Origin: Aeromonas sobria
GTDB lineage: Bacteria; Pseudomonadota; Gammaproteobacteria; Enterobacterales; Aeromonadaceae
Direction: 5' to 3'
Assembly: GCF_000820145.1 (NCBI RefSeq)
Contig: NZ_CDBW01000006.1
Location: 364,257 to 428,256 of the forward strand
DNA length: 64,000 nt
In this document: piece after piece, positions 15,384 to 25,016 of the stretch
Layout: each line of letters starts with the position of its first letter
Position numbering within the stretch: position 1 is the first letter of the stretch
Made by a program: the position numbers and the translations under genes
The notes under the pieces: generated by a model
Told to the model about the DNA's origin: nothing
What the model saw: only the letters and a program-made list of their open reading frames with translations
Databases searched by the model: none

Positions 15384-17929
15384 GCTTCAAACTCCTCAGC
15401 ATATACAGAAATAGTATCAGCTTCATTCATACTGTTTATTATTTGTCTGGCATTACGGTAGTTTTTAGAACCCTCTGAAATAAAGCCTGAAAGGCTATGC
15501 CCAGTAAACAATCCATCTTGCATACCTACTATCATTATAGAAAATGCGTTATCCCATGACAATGCAAGGTCGGGGGTGTTTTCTAAATCCAAGCCTAACG
15601 CACGTGAAAATTTTATGTAGTTACTTTTTCCTGTTATTTGTACGAAACCACGCCCCTTATATTTAACACCATCACCTTGCTGAACGTTACCAAGACCTCT
15701 TGCGATACCTTTGCGTCGGTCGTCTTTACCTAAAACAGGGTCATACATTGCCTCTGCGTACCGATCGCCACCAAGCTCCGCGATTGGGTTAAAAAGAACC
15801 CCAGTCAAATAATTGTATGATTCAATTTTTGTTGTCGCTAGCATGTAGGAAATATGTTGCAAGGTTAAAGGAGTGATATCTTCATACTGGGCGTTGAAAT
15901 CATTAAGCAAGCGCACCAATCCTTGTTCTGACTGGGAATTCAGAGGTAGTTTTATGAAGCTATGTGAGCGAGAATCCCAGATTGAATGAATTTTTTTATA
16001 TTCACTGATAAACAAAGGCACATTGATTTTAACGAACGATCTTCCAACCAACGTCATCATCCCAGCCGGATGAATAAACCAAGGTTGGGTATCACCCAAT
16101 ATCGCGCTAGCATCTTCCACCCACGCCATATTGCGATGTACCTGCATCGCATACTCATAGAGCTTCGGCTGCTCAGCCAACTCCTGTTTTAAGCGTGGCC
16201 ACTCGCCTGGCTGTACCCATTCGCTTTTGTGCTTGATAAACAACATGCGCAACTTGCCCGCCAACTCCTCATCGGCCAGCGCGGCCTTGATGTCATTGCC
16301 GCTCAGGGTGCCATCGTTGTCACTGTCTGTCACCAGCTTGTCATAGAGGGTGCTGAAAAACTCACCTCCTTCTTTGCCTTCGGTATCTGCTTTGTCTAAA
16401 AATCCATCTGGGTCACTGCTGCCATCGACCAGTTTGACGCCCAGCTTGTGCCAGTCATGCTGACTGACTACTTCGACATCTCCGCCCTGCAAGACGAACT
16501 CACCAGCCAACTCCCCGTCCGCAGCAGTCCGCTCACGCACTTTCACAAAGTTGTTGGCGCCGTGAGTGACAATATCAGACTCTTTCACCGCCAACGGTAA
16601 GACCAGCGGCCCATAGACGGCCACATTGTGAAAACCATGCTGGCTATCGTTGGTGAGGCGATAGGTGGTCACCTCTTTTTTTACCAGCAGGTAGCCCTGG
16701 CCACTGGTGACCCGCGCCTTGTTATTGATGCAATCTTCAAGCGCCTGCTTGTCGCTCTTTGCCACAAACACCTCAAAGTGCACGGCTTTGCTGTCGGCGT
16801 CTTTCACAAAACCGCTGGCACCGGCAGTAGCCAGTTCATGTTCGCCCCAGTGACCGATGACCTCTCCGGCCTGTACCGCTATCGGGTTCTCGCTACGGTC
16901 TACGACTGATGCACCCTCTTTGAATTCGACAGGGATGCTCGGTTCGGCGGCCAGTCCGGCCCCCATCTTGCTTTTCGCCAACCAGCCAATGGCCCCTTTG
17001 CTGGCATTGGTCATCACCTGATTGGCGCTGTCTTTGACCGTACCGCTGCCTACCTTGAACACCTGCACTTTACGAAACTCGGTCGGGCCGCCATTGATGT
17101 TCACCATCTGTGGCTCACCGGATACCACCACCTCACTGCCAGCGGGTAGCCCCAAGCTCCCTGCCGTGGTGTTGGCCGATTGTCGCAGCCAGGTATTACT
17201 CGGGATGCCATGACGGGCCGGTTTGCCTTCCGGTGGGGTCATCCATTTCGGCTTTTGCGGATATTCCTGCTGCAATTGACTTTCTGCGATATAGAACAGG
17301 CTGTTCGGTTCATCGACGTAGTGCACCAGAAAATAATTGTGGGGCTCATCTCTGTGGTTGAGCAGGTTGCTCGGGGTTTGCTGGAGCAACTTCACCTCAG
17401 CCCCTGTTTTGGCATACACAGGGCTACTGCCCGACAGTCGGCGTGTCAGCTTGAGGTGGGCCACCGGTTCATAGGTGGAGACACCTGAGCCCTTGACGGT
17501 GACTCGCGCCGCCTCGGGACTGCTGTAGGTGTTCTCACACGCGATGTGCATGTAGAGGCTGTAGAACGTGAGACGATTCTTGTTCTGCTCTCCGGCTTCG
17601 TAGCGATGACGAACCAGACAAAACGAAGGGGAGGTATGTAGCTCAATACCGTCTCCTGGCTTTCCTGCTTCGGGGCTGCGGGTTGCCTTGGCCGGTTTGG
17701 TTGCCAACCGGTAGGCAACGATCTCCCCGTCAGCGATGGCGCGTACAGCGCCGCTCGGGTGCCAGCCTCCTTTCTCACTGAAATGGATGCCACCGTGCCA
17801 GATACGGTTGCGACCAATCGGGAAGGTGCCGCTCTTGAGGCTGTTGATCTTCTCGATAAACGCATCGAGAGAAGCGAATTCGCTGGGGGTGTTACCACCG
17901 GCCAGTTGCATGGGATAGACGATTTTCAT
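15359..17929 (-). CDS. T6SS peptidoglycan-hydrolase effector, TseP-like
   Basis: An 856-residue protein behind vgrG. The N-terminal part (about residues 40-140) has an M23/lysostaphin-like pattern (WHGGIHFS, GAVRAIADGEIVAYR, FYSLYMHI), consistent with a zinc amidase or endopeptidase; His ligands are visible, and a further HFEVFV is at about residue 375. The middle contains SH3-like stretches and an EF-hand-like DSDNDGTLSGNDI (about residue 535). The C-terminus (about 640-856) is a GH19/lysozyme-type domain with KYKGRGFVQITGKSNY. A. dhakensis TseP is a dual amidase/lysozyme T6SS effector with this design. The lysozyme domain is AT-rich whereas the first 630 codons are not, suggesting domain exchange. 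No signal peptide, as expected for VgrG-delivered cargo. Confidence 0.8.
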   Translation of the reverse strand: MKIVYPMQLAGGNTPSEFASLDAFIEKINSLKSGTFPIGRNRIWHGGIHFSEKGGWHPSGAVRAIADGEIVAYRLATKPAKATRSPEAGKPGDGIELHTSPSFCLVRHRYEAGEQNKNRLTFYSLYMHIACENTYSSPEAARVTVKGSGVSTYEPVAHLKLTRRLSGSSPVYAKTGAEVKLLQQTPSNLLNHRDEPHNYFLVHYVDEPNSLFYIAESQLQQEYPQKPKWMTPPEGKPARHGIPSNTWLRQSANTTAGSLGLPAGSEVVVSGEPQMVNINGGPTEFRKVQVFKVGSGTVKDSANQVMTNASKGAIGWLAKSKMGAGLAAEPSIPVEFKEGASVVDRSENPIAVQAGEVIGHWGEHELATAGASGFVKDADSKAVHFEVFVAKSDKQALEDCINNKARVTSGQGYLLVKKEVTTYRLTNDSQHGFHNVAVYGPLVLPLAVKESDIVTHGANNFVKVRERTAADGELAGEFVLQGGDVEVVSQHDWHKLGVKLVDGSSDPDGFLDKADTEGKEGGEFFSTLYDKLVTDSDNDGTLSGNDIKAALADEELAGKLRMLFIKHKSEWVQPGEWPRLKQELAEQPKLYEYAMQVHRNMAWVEDASAILGDTQPWFIHPAGMMTLVGRSFVKINVPLFISEYKKIHSIWDSRSHSFIKLPLNSQSEQGLVRLLNDFNAQYEDITPLTLQHISYMLATTKIESYNYLTGVLFNPIAELGGDRYAEAMYDPVLGKDDRRKGIARGLGNVQQGDGVKYKGRGFVQITGKSNYIKFSRALGLDLENTPDLALSWDNAFSIMIVGMQDGLFTGHSLSGFISEGSKNYRNARQIINSMNEADTISVYAEEFEACLLKSIG

Positions 17930-17954
17930 CTTTGCTTTAATCCTGTGTTATCCA

Positions 17955-20036
17955 TCAAGCGGAGGGCTGATAATCGTCATCAGGCGTCAGCTCTTTGAGC
18001 AGCGCCTCCATCGCCTTCTCGGTAGGAATGGCTTTGACCAGTTCAACCAGCTCTGGGGCCTTCACCACGTCAACGCCTTTGGGAATGACGGGCACTTGAC
18101 CTGCCCAACCAGAGCCTGAGCCAGGGCTACCACCGGCATTGAGCTTGATGTCGGGGCCGACCAACTTGATGCCACTCGGGTCAACTTTCACAAAGCTGCT
18201 GCCGCCCTTGAGGGTGATCTCGCTACCAGCCTCCAGCACCATCTTGTCACCCACGTGGATATGTACCTCTTCACCCGCCTCAACCAACAGCGATTGGCCC
18301 AGCTTCTGGTGCATCGAGGTATCGACCGTCAGCGAATAGTCCGCCTTGATGTGGTCGCGTTTTTCACCTTCAACGGTCAGGTGGTCATTACCGAGGCTGG
18401 GTGGTGCGCCATCCTTTCCCGGCACTTTTCTGATGCGGGTCACCCGCTCGTTGTCGATGTCGGTGTGCTGGTCGTGCTTGATATGCCAGGCTGCATCATT
18501 CTCTATCAGCACGTTCAGGTCTTTCTGACCGTGGATGTAAATCTCTTCCTGACCCGCCTGGTCTTCGAAACGCAGCTCGTTGAAACCTTCACCTTTGTGG
18601 GTTTCGGTGCGCAGCACGGTGCGGCTCTTGTTGGCTGGCAGGTCGTAAGGTGGCCGGTTGGTGGCGTGATAGGTACGACCGGTCACGATGGGTTGGTCGG
18701 GGTCTCCTTCCAGGAAACTAACGATGACCTCGTGGCCGATACGCGGGATGGCCATCATGCCGTATTGACCACCGGCCCAACCCTGGCTAACCCGTACCCA
18801 GCAGGAGCTCTGGTCGTTGCTCGAGCCGTAGCGGTCCCAGGGGAATTGCAGTTTGACCCGGCCATGCTCGTCGCAGTAAATCTCTTCCCCTTCTGGGCCT
18901 ACCACGATGGCGATTTGCGGGCCATCCACCATCGGCTTGTGGGGTGCTTCTGGGCTGCCGATGCGGGCCCGCCAGGTGGTGCTCGCTTTGACCACGCCAA
19001 ATTCATTGTGGTAAACGGTCGGGCCACTGCCCCCTTCTTCTTCCAGTGCCTGTGGCTGCTCGCCGGTGTGGCGGATATGAACGATTTGCCAGTCGGTGTT
19101 GAGGCTACCGTTGGGGTGTTCAGTCAATGAAAAGCGCTGACCCGGCAGCAAAGCCGCGCTGTTGGACTTGCCACTGCCTGCCACAGCGTCATTGCGCAGG
19201 GCATCGAGCCGGTGCTGGGCAAAGGCCTTGCCGCTGCCGTCCTGCTTGTAGCGGCCCGGGTAGTCGAAGTGCTGGTAGGTATCTCGTTGATGGTCGAGCT
19301 CTGCGCCCATTTTCTTCTGGGAGAGGCCATAGGCCGGGGTCTTGAAGCTGTAGTCTTTGAGCTCCACATCCGAGGGTCGCACCGCCTCGCGGTAGTGGAA
19401 CTGGCGGACATAAGGCCCTTGTTCCAGCGAGCGGTTGCCGAGGTTGAAGAACAGCTCGGGGCCTGCGGTCAGGGCCGCCGCATCGTCGGCAAAAACGATG
19501 CGATGTTTGCCTGCTTCGAACTCGTGGAAGTAGAAGAGCCCCTCTTCGGCAGCAAGGCGGTTCACAAAGTCGAGGTCGGTCTCGCGATACTGGACGCAGT
19601 ATTCGCGCTGGGCGTGCTCATTCTTGAGCGCAAAGGCGTAATCGGTGATGCCGTGCTCTTGCAGCAGGATGCTGAGGATTTCGTCAGGCTTCTGCGCCTG
19701 AAAGATGCGGGAGTTCTGGCGCAATCCCAATCGCCACAGCGCAGGTTTGACTTCCAAGCTGTAACGGGTACGGCGAAAGCCGCTGTCCCCTTGCGCAAAC
19801 TCGCTCACCACCCCACACACCCGGCGTTGCAGCTCGCCGTTGTACCACACCATCAACTCACAGGGCTGGTCCAGTACGGCGCCGAAATCGATATCGGGCT
19901 GGGCGCTGGCCACCTCCAGTTTGAGGCTAAACGGGCGGTTCAAGCCCTCATCCAGCTTGAAGCTCGCGACCGCAAAGGTGCTGTCAGCCAGTGCGCCGAC
20001 CTTGACGGTGAATTGTAATCCTGTGCTCTGTGCCAT
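17955..20036 (-). CDS. vgrG: T6SS spike protein VgrG
   Basis: A 693-residue VgrG/Tssi-type protein. The N-terminal gp27-like part includes [20 protein letters not shown] and [20 protein letters not shown]. The OB-fold and gp5-like part has [16 protein letters not shown] and [26 protein letters not shown]. The C-terminal needle has repeated short beta motifs ([31 protein letters not shown]). The last about 50 residues form a short tail ending DDDYQPSA, with no enzymatic extension. It trimerises at the tip of the Hcp tube, and the neighbouring PAAR protein caps it. It lies 11 nt after the PAAR gene and 25 nt before the effector, so they form one transcription unit. Confidence 0.95.
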   Translation of the reverse strand: MAQSTGLQFTVKVGALADSTFAVASFKLDEGLNRPFSLKLEVASAQPDIDFGAVLDQPCELMVWYNGELQRRVCGVVSEFAQGDSGFRRTRYSLEVKPALWRLGLRQNSRIFQAQKPDEILSILLQEHGITDYAFALKNEHAQREYCVQYRETDLDFVNRLAAEEGLFYFHEFEAGKHRIVFADDAAALTAGPELFFNLGNRSLEQGPYVRQFHYREAVRPSDVELKDYSFKTPAYGLSQKKMGAELDHQRDTYQHFDYPGRYKQDGSGKAFAQHRLDALRNDAVAGSGKSNSAALLPGQRFSLTEHPNGSLNTDWQIVHIRHTGEQPQALEEEGGSGPTVYHNEFGVVKASTTWRARIGSPEAPHKPMVDGPQIAIVVGPEGEEIYCDEHGRVKLQFPWDRYGSSNDQSSCWVRVSQGWAGGQYGMMAIPRIGHEVIVSFLEGDPDQPIVTGRTYHATNRPPYDLPANKSRTVLRTETHKGEGFNELRFEDQAGQEEIYIHGQKDLNVLIENDAAWHIKHDQHTDIDNERVTRIRKVPGKDGAPPSLGNDHLTVEGEKRDHIKADYSLTVDTSMHQKLGQSLLVEAGEEVHIHVGDKMVLEAGSEITLKGGSSFVKVDPSGIKLVGPDIKLNAGGSPGSGSGWAGQVPVIPKGVDVVKAPELVELVKAIPTEKAMEALLKELTPDDDYQPSA

Positions 20037-20047
20037 GCCCTTATTCC

Positions 20048-20335
20048 TTATCCTGCTTGCCCACTACCCGAACCAATCACCACACCACCACAATCCACTG
20101 CCGTGCCTGTGACGGCGATAGGTTTGCCGTTCACCAATACCGAGCCCACTCCACCGGCAATGCTGCGTGGATGAGGAGGGTTATTCGGCTTGTCGTGCGG
20201 CGTCAGCGGGTCCCCCTGACGGGCCACTGGCTTGCCATCAAGGAACACGTCAGGACTGGCGGCAATCACCGAAGTCGGTGGAAAGCCATCGTGGTCGGTG
20301 CCAATGTCACCGAGCAGTGCAATGGAGGGACACAT
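20048..20335 (-). CDS. PAAR-domain spike-tip protein
   Basis: A 95-residue standalone PAAR protein. It shows the PAAR-type repeats: [29 protein letters not shown], then the HPRSIAGG and [15 protein letters not shown] stretch, with a Cys near the C-terminus (VDCGG). PAAR proteins form a cone with a bound metal on the tip of VgrG and help recruit effectors. There is no toxin extension, so it is a pure tip protein. It lies between hcp and vgrG. Confidence 0.92.
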   Translation of the reverse strand: MCPSIALLGDIGTDHDGFPPTSVIAASPDVFLDGKPVARQGDPLTPHDKPNNPPHPRSIAGGVGSVLVNGKPIAVTGTAVDCGGVVIGSGSGQAG

Positions 20336-20409
20336 AACTCAAACCTCTTGTGTGCTTTGCCATCACTCCGCCCTCAACATCAGAACAGGGGAATGGCAAA
20401 ACATAAAAG

Positions 20410-20469
20410 CTCCGGCAGCCAAAAGCTGACCGGAGAAACACGGGATAAATGGCCGGTGCACACCGGCCA
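20410..20469 (-). terminator. Double hairpin behind hcp
   Basis: Two stems between hcp and the PAAR gene: TGGCCGGTG-CA-CACCGGCCA (20450-20469) and an imperfect CTCCGG-based stem (20410-20435), both followed on the minus strand by T-rich sequence. They probably let hcp be made in excess over the downstream PAAR, vgrG and effector genes. Confidence 0.65.
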
Positions 20470-20517
20470 GACAGTACAAGATTTACTACAAGGAATACCA
20501 AAGTAAGAAAGGGAGGC

Positions 20518-21036
20518 TTAGGCCTCGATAGGCGCACGCCAGTCGTCAGCACCAGAGGTACCGGCAACGGTGTGCTCCCAGTCAATCTTGCGGTACGCCA
20601 GAGAGACCTGGATAAGCTGGGTGAAGTCAGACTTCGCCGGGTCTTGGCAATGCGGCATCTGGCAGTCGATGTCAACGATGGTGGCATCGGTCAGCACGGT
20701 AGAGAAGAAGTGCTCCTGCTTGCCTTCAACGGAGGTGCGGTACCACTTCAGGGTCACTTTCGGCAGCATCTCGCCGGAGGCCAGGGAGTTGTACATCAGC
20801 GGCACGGCTTTGTTCAGCGCAACAGTGAACTTGAACGGCTTGTGGACACGCTGACCAGCAGGCTGGCCAGATTGTGGGTCAGTCGGTACGGTTACCTGGT
20901 GATTGAACTCTTGCACCAGCATCTCATCTTCGTGACCTTGTACGAAGATGTTGCCGACGGAATCGGAGGTGAAGGCACCGGCGGTGATGTTGCCCTGGGT
21001 TTTACCTTCGATGCTGATATAACATGGAGTTGGCAT
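20518..21036 (-). CDS. hcp: T6SS tube protein Hcp
   Basis: A 172-residue Hcp from ATG 21036; an upstream in-frame extension of 55 codons is discarded because the Hcp family begins at MPTPCYISIEGKTQGNITAG. Typical elements are FVQGHEDEMLVQEFNHQVTVPTD and KPFKFTVALNKAVPLMYNSL. It forms hexameric rings stacked into the secreted tube that is pushed out of the contractile sheath. The gene leads the PAAR-vgrG-effector unit; a sigma-54 promoter candidate lies 53-68 nt upstream and two hairpins follow. No sheath, baseplate or ClpV genes are in the window, so this is an auxiliary cluster that must use a core T6SS encoded elsewhere. Confidence 0.95.
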   Translation of the reverse strand: MPTPCYISIEGKTQGNITAGAFTSDSVGNIFVQGHEDEMLVQEFNHQVTVPTDPQSGQPAGQRVHKPFKFTVALNKAVPLMYNSLASGEMLPKVTLKWYRTSVEGKQEHFFSTVLTDATIVDIDCQMPHCQDPAKSDFTQLIQVSLAYRKIDWEHTVAGTSGADDWRAPIEA

Positions 21037-21088
21037 GGGTATGCTCCTAAATAGGTTGGTTAAACGAGATAGCACTCGTCCAACCTCT

Positions 21089-21104
21089 AGCAGCGACCAT
21101 GCCA
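21089..21104 (-). promoter_or_regulatory. Sigma-54 promoter candidate for hcp
   Basis: On the minus strand this reads TGGCATGGTCGCTGCT, with the invariant GG and GC separated by ten bases as required for the -24/-12 elements. The transcript would begin near 21078, about 40 nt before the hcp start. Sigma-54 with a VasH-type activator is known to drive hcp operons in Vibrio and Aeromonas. Confidence 0.6.
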
Positions 21105-21269
21105 ATCTTCCTACATTGTTATTTATCAACAACTTAACCAAGCAACGCGACTGCAGCAGCCCAGCGCTGAGCAATATTTTGCTCAAATTGATTGCATGCA
21201 CTATAAAGGGTTGCTGGGTCAGTAGCTTTCACTGCAATTCGCGCAATATGTTGCGCCATTTAGCATCAT

Positions 21270-21502
21270 TCACTGAGCTCGCAGGTATTTCCTACTTCTG
21301 CTGCACCGATATTCAGGCGTATCAATCCCTGCTTGAGAGCCCAAGAGATTGCCTGGCTCTTGCTGCTCGCCCCCAACTTCTCGGTTATGCGTTCCAGATG
21401 AAAGGTGGCTCTCCGAGGGGTAATACCCAAGATTTGAGCAATATCACTGACTTGCTTCCCCTCCGCTGACCACTGATAGACCTCTTACTCCCGCAAGCTC
21501 AA
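21270..21502 (-). pseudogene. LuxR-type regulator, C-terminal relic
   Basis: The minus strand encodes the DNA-binding domain of a LuxR-family regulator: LSLRE, a stop codon (TAA), then EVYQWSAEGKQVSDIAQILG, ITPRRATFHLERITEKLGAS and SKSQAISWALKQGLI. The helix-turn-helix is well preserved, but the frame is closed by the internal stop and nothing of the ligand-binding domain is found upstream, where an IS5-type fragment begins. It may once have regulated nearby cargo. It is recorded as a broken gene. Confidence 0.75.
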
Positions 21503-21596
21503 AGGAGTTGCGTTGTTTCTCAAATCGATGCACCCCGAATGGGGCCATGTGGCAACGTAGCGAACTGATCACCGCCACCCCCTTCAAGTCTGCAAC

Positions 21597-21800
21597 ATGG
21601 GCAAAGCACTTCACCCCATCACCAACTGGTCCCAGTACCACAAATTTCGGATTAACCGTGGCTCTCTTACCTTCTGGGTGGATGTCGAGGCTATGGACAA
21701 CTGGTTTTACCACGCCCATCACATGCAACAGGGAAGCAGCCAGCTCTACACCGACAAAACCATCGTCATGACTTACTGGCTGATTAGGGCCATAACACCC
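21597..21800 (+). pseudogene. IS5-family transposase, N-terminal fragment
   Basis: About 65 codons match the start of IS5-family transposases: NWSQYHKFRINRGSLTFWVD, then MDNWFYHAHH and TYWLIRA. The frame departs from the family near 21790 and soon stops, so only the N-terminus remains. It separates the LuxR relic from the helicase-nuclease gene and marks an old insertion and recombination site. No terminal inverted repeats were identified. Confidence 0.7.
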
Positions 21801-21831
21801 TCTTCCTCCAGAGATCTACTATTCGGAACAG

Positions 21832-24525
21832 CTATTTAATCCACTGCCCAATAAAGTTGCCGATCCTCTGCTTAATGCCACTATCAACTGTCCGCAGTCG
21901 TAAAATGGGAATGCGGCATTTATCCAAAATCTCATTCTTCATGATATCTCGAGCCGCCTGTACTGGGTGGTCGTGATACCCACCATCGACCTCGATCACC
22001 CCTATCGGGGTCTTACCCACTTTGAAATAGAGCACAAAATCGCAACTGGCGCGCCTCATGAACGCCCGCTGAGTTTCCGTCCAGTCGGAGTTAGTTGGCG
22101 ATGCGAGCTTTTCTAGTCGGATCTGCGTGTGGTACTTCAGTGCCTGGCACGCCGGAGCCGACAGCACTTCGCGCAGCAACTGCGCTACGATCTGCTCGGA
22201 CTTGTAGTGTGAATCCTCGGGTCGTAGACGGGCGTTCAGGCGTGCCAAGGACTGATCGTACTCGTGGTACAACAAGTCGAATGCCGACACCACCGGCGCA
22301 CGCACGATCTGCTCGTCCTGCGCGTAATAGCTGATATAGCGGATCAGCGCGGCGATGTGGCCGTTGTTCTCGGTGAACACCTCGTCACCGGTCACCAGGG
22401 TGAAACGATGTTTGGCCCGCGACACTGCCACGTTGATCATGCGTGGGTCGTCGACGAAATCCAGGCGTCCTTGCGCCTGGTTGTAGCGCTTCTTGTCCAG
22501 CACGGTAGAAAAGACGATCTCGTCGCACTCGCGCCCCTGGAACTTGTGCACCGTGTCATTGACGAAGTCCGCTGGCAGGTGCTTTTCGGAGAGGCTGACC
22601 TGTGCCCGGAACGGCGCGATATAACCGCGACCTTCACCGTCCACTGCGACGGGCGTCCCCTCGTCTTCGAGCACCTTCAGCAAGGAATCCAACTCCCGAA
22701 GGTTGGTGTTCTTGCGTGCGTGGTTGCCCTTGGCGGTCACCACCAGGCGCAGGGGCTCCTCGCCGTTATCCACTGTCATCGGCACCAGTGCGTTGTCATA
22801 GAACTGCTGGTTGCAGAACTGGATGATCCTGGGGTGGCAGCGGTAATGTTCCTTCAGCAGCGTCCTTGGCAGTGCGTCCAGGAATACGGCAATGCACGAA
22901 TCCAGCAAGCTGTAGCGCTCGCAATCGTAGGCCTCGGCCGGCGCCTGCAGCCCCAGTTTCACGGGGATGTGCGGCAACTGGCGGTTGTCGCCGACGACGA
23001 TCAGGTTCTTGGCACAGCCCAGCGGCAGGATGCCCGGCACTATGTCCTGCAAAGAAGCTTCATCGATGATCACGTAGTCGAGGATCGCACCCGGCGCGAT
23101 CGAGTTGACGATGGAGTGCGTGCCGCTGCCCAGGATAGGGAAGCGCCGTATGAAGGCATCAAAGTCCCTGCGGTAGGTTTTGACATCGAAGCTGTCTCGC
23201 GGCGGAACTTGGCCTTGCAGATGCTGCTTCAGATGGTGCATCGATGCGGTTGTCAGCTCTTTGAGCAACGCCGTGAAATTTGCGCGCGCCAAGGATTCAC
23301 GGCACGCCCGCAGCTCGGTTTCCTTATCCTGCAGCGACTTGTCGTAGTAATGCATCTGCAGGGCATGGAACGCGGCCATGCGCGCCTCGCCCTCGGCGAA
23401 CGGTTTGGTGCGAAAGATTCTGAATTGGAACAGCAGCTCGATGCGGTCCTTGAGCCTCACGCGCTGCTCGCCCAAGTGCGCCAGGTAGGCCATGAGGTCG
23501 GCAGTCTTGCGCGGAGTCAGCCTGTACTTGTCCAACGACGTGGCCTGCACACCGTTTTCTGCCTGCCACTGTTGCAGGTAGCGCCGCTCGATGACCAGCT
23601 CGTCCAATTCGATCTGCAGTTGTGCCGCCCGGTTGTGGTCTTGCAGGTGCTGCTTCAGGCGGGTCAGCAAGCCCTGGATCTCTTCCAGGGACGGTGCCGG
23701 TCCAGGCGCATTGGAGGGCCATGCAAGCAGATCGTCGAAGAAGGCTTCGCGGTTTTCCTTGTTGCCAAGCTTGGCGACTAGGTAGCCCAGGCCGCATTTC
23801 TCCAGCTTTTCGTAGACGTTTGCCACGGCCGCATTGTTGTTGGACAGCACCGCCACTGTCTGCCCGCGCAACAGGATATTGGCGAGGATGTTGAGGATGG
23901 TCTGGGTCTTGCCGGTTCCCGGTGGGCCTTCGATCACGCTGACTTGCGCGCTGAACGCCCGCTCAACGGCCTGGTACTGGCTTTCGTTCAGCCCGAACGG
24001 ATAAATGAGCCCCTGACCTGGGGCGAGCGTGCCGTTGCGCCCGGTGCAATAGGCTTGCAAGGCAGTGCTGGCGATGGCTGGCAGTTTTCCAAGCTGAGTC
24101 ACGATATTGCTGGCTATGTCACGATCAGCCTTCGACTGCGCTTGAGCGTGTCGGGCACTCGCAACCGTCGTGAAGTAACCGAAGACCGGAGTGTCCTTGA
24201 GCGAGGTGGGGTTGGTAAAGACGATGCCGTCCATCTTGTGGACATAAGGCCTGCTGCTGCCCGGATAGTGCACCACGGCATATCGCTCACCGTAGATCAC
24301 CGCCTTGTCGATAGGTTTGACGATCGTGCTGCCAGGTTTGGTCAGCAGTACATTGCTCAACTCGCGGGAAGGTGATACTTGGCAATGATTGAGTGGGCGA
24401 GTGTATTTTTTACTGGAGGGAAAATGACAGGTCAGTTCCAGCGTTTCGTGCTTGTCGTTCCAGCGAATCGTCCAGTCGCTAATTTTTGCGGTTTTATCCT
24501 CACCATCAACCAGAATCGATATCAT
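21832..24525 (-). CDS. SF1 (Upf1-like) helicase with C-terminal DUF2726-type nuclease domain
   Basis: An 897-residue protein. The helicase motifs are clear: Walker A GPPGTGKTQTI (about residue 200), Walker B DYVIIDEASLQDI, GDNRQLPHI, EHYRCHPRII, VHKFQGRECDEI and NVAVSRAKHRF. The C-terminal 110 residues look like a DUF2726 domain related to very short patch/PD-(D/E)XK nucleases, with ASCDFVLYF, the acidic IGVIEVDGGYHD and DKCRIPILRLRT. A helicase fused to a nuclease in a mobile island fits an antiphage or anti-plasmid role, but no function is proven. The gene is GC-rich, unlike its AT-rich neighbours to the right, and seems to be a separate acquisition. It has no partner genes on its strand. 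Confidence 0.8.
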   Translation of the reverse strand: MISILVDGEDKTAKISDWTIRWNDKHETLELTCHFPSSKKYTRPLNHCQVSPSRELSNVLLTKPGSTIVKPIDKAVIYGERYAVVHYPGSSRPYVHKMDGIVFTNPTSLKDTPVFGYFTTVASARHAQAQSKADRDIASNIVTQLGKLPAIASTALQAYCTGRNGTLAPGQGLIYPFGLNESQYQAVERAFSAQVSVIEGPPGTGKTQTILNILANILLRGQTVAVLSNNNAAVANVYEKLEKCGLGYLVAKLGNKENREAFFDDLLAWPSNAPGPAPSLEEIQGLLTRLKQHLQDHNRAAQLQIELDELVIERRYLQQWQAENGVQATSLDKYRLTPRKTADLMAYLAHLGEQRVRLKDRIELLFQFRIFRTKPFAEGEARMAAFHALQMHYYDKSLQDKETELRACRESLARANFTALLKELTTASMHHLKQHLQGQVPPRDSFDVKTYRRDFDAFIRRFPILGSGTHSIVNSIAPGAILDYVIIDEASLQDIVPGILPLGCAKNLIVVGDNRQLPHIPVKLGLQAPAEAYDCERYSLLDSCIAVFLDALPRTLLKEHYRCHPRIIQFCNQQFYDNALVPMTVDNGEEPLRLVVTAKGNHARKNTNLRELDSLLKVLEDEGTPVAVDGEGRGYIAPFRAQVSLSEKHLPADFVNDTVHKFQGRECDEIVFSTVLDKKRYNQAQGRLDFVDDPRMINVAVSRAKHRFTLVTGDEVFTENNGHIAALIRYISYYAQDEQIVRAPVVSAFDLLYHEYDQSLARLNARLRPEDSHYKSEQIVAQLLREVLSAPACQALKYHTQIRLEKLASPTNSDWTETQRAFMRRASCDFVLYFKVGKTPIGVIEVDGGYHDHPVQAARDIMKNEILDKCRIPILRLRTVDSGIKQRIGNFIGQWIK

Positions 24526-25016
24526 GTATCTTTAATCCTTAGCCGTATTACGTCCGGCTTTGCTTCACGTCAAATACTACGGTCTCCAAGGGAGAACATA
24601 TTGCCATCATTGCATGCAAGGTGGAGATGAAAAAAGGGCCCCTGAGGAATGAGGCTATGCTGGTGATGCGAAAGGAAGGGTTGCCGCACTGGAAAAAGGT
24701 ATCGGTTTAAACAATTACTGGCGGCGAAATCAGTCCGCGTAACTACAACGGCCAAGTAGGAGAAGTCATGGAGTATGTCAGCGCCATAAACAAGCTGAAT
24801 ACCTTGGCCCTACCTGTCAGACAGCCCCGAGTGTAGCGTTAACCTGGTGCTAGGAAAGCCATGACTTGATGGCTTATTTGGGCAACAACACCTCATTAGC
24901 GCTGACCTTAGTCATGCGACAGAACAAGTTCGTAGCTATGAGGGCTGTCATGATTTGGGTCACTGAACCTGTTAACAGAAAGGCCATAGCGTGAGGGCAT
25001 GGCCTTGTCTATTTAG
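24526..25016. other. Gene-free stretch between helicase and H-NS genes
   Basis: 491 bases without a supportable gene. It holds the helicase promoter region on the right side of that gene and, near its right end, a hairpin (24980-25006, AAGGCCAT/ATGGCCTT) that lies just after the hns stop and probably ends that transcript. Short frames here have no family match I can see. Confidence 0.5.

Noticed and set aside
22264..23781. Plus-strand frame of 505 codons
   Set aside because: Antisense to the helicase-nuclease gene, with repeated Val/His/Gln composition and no motif.
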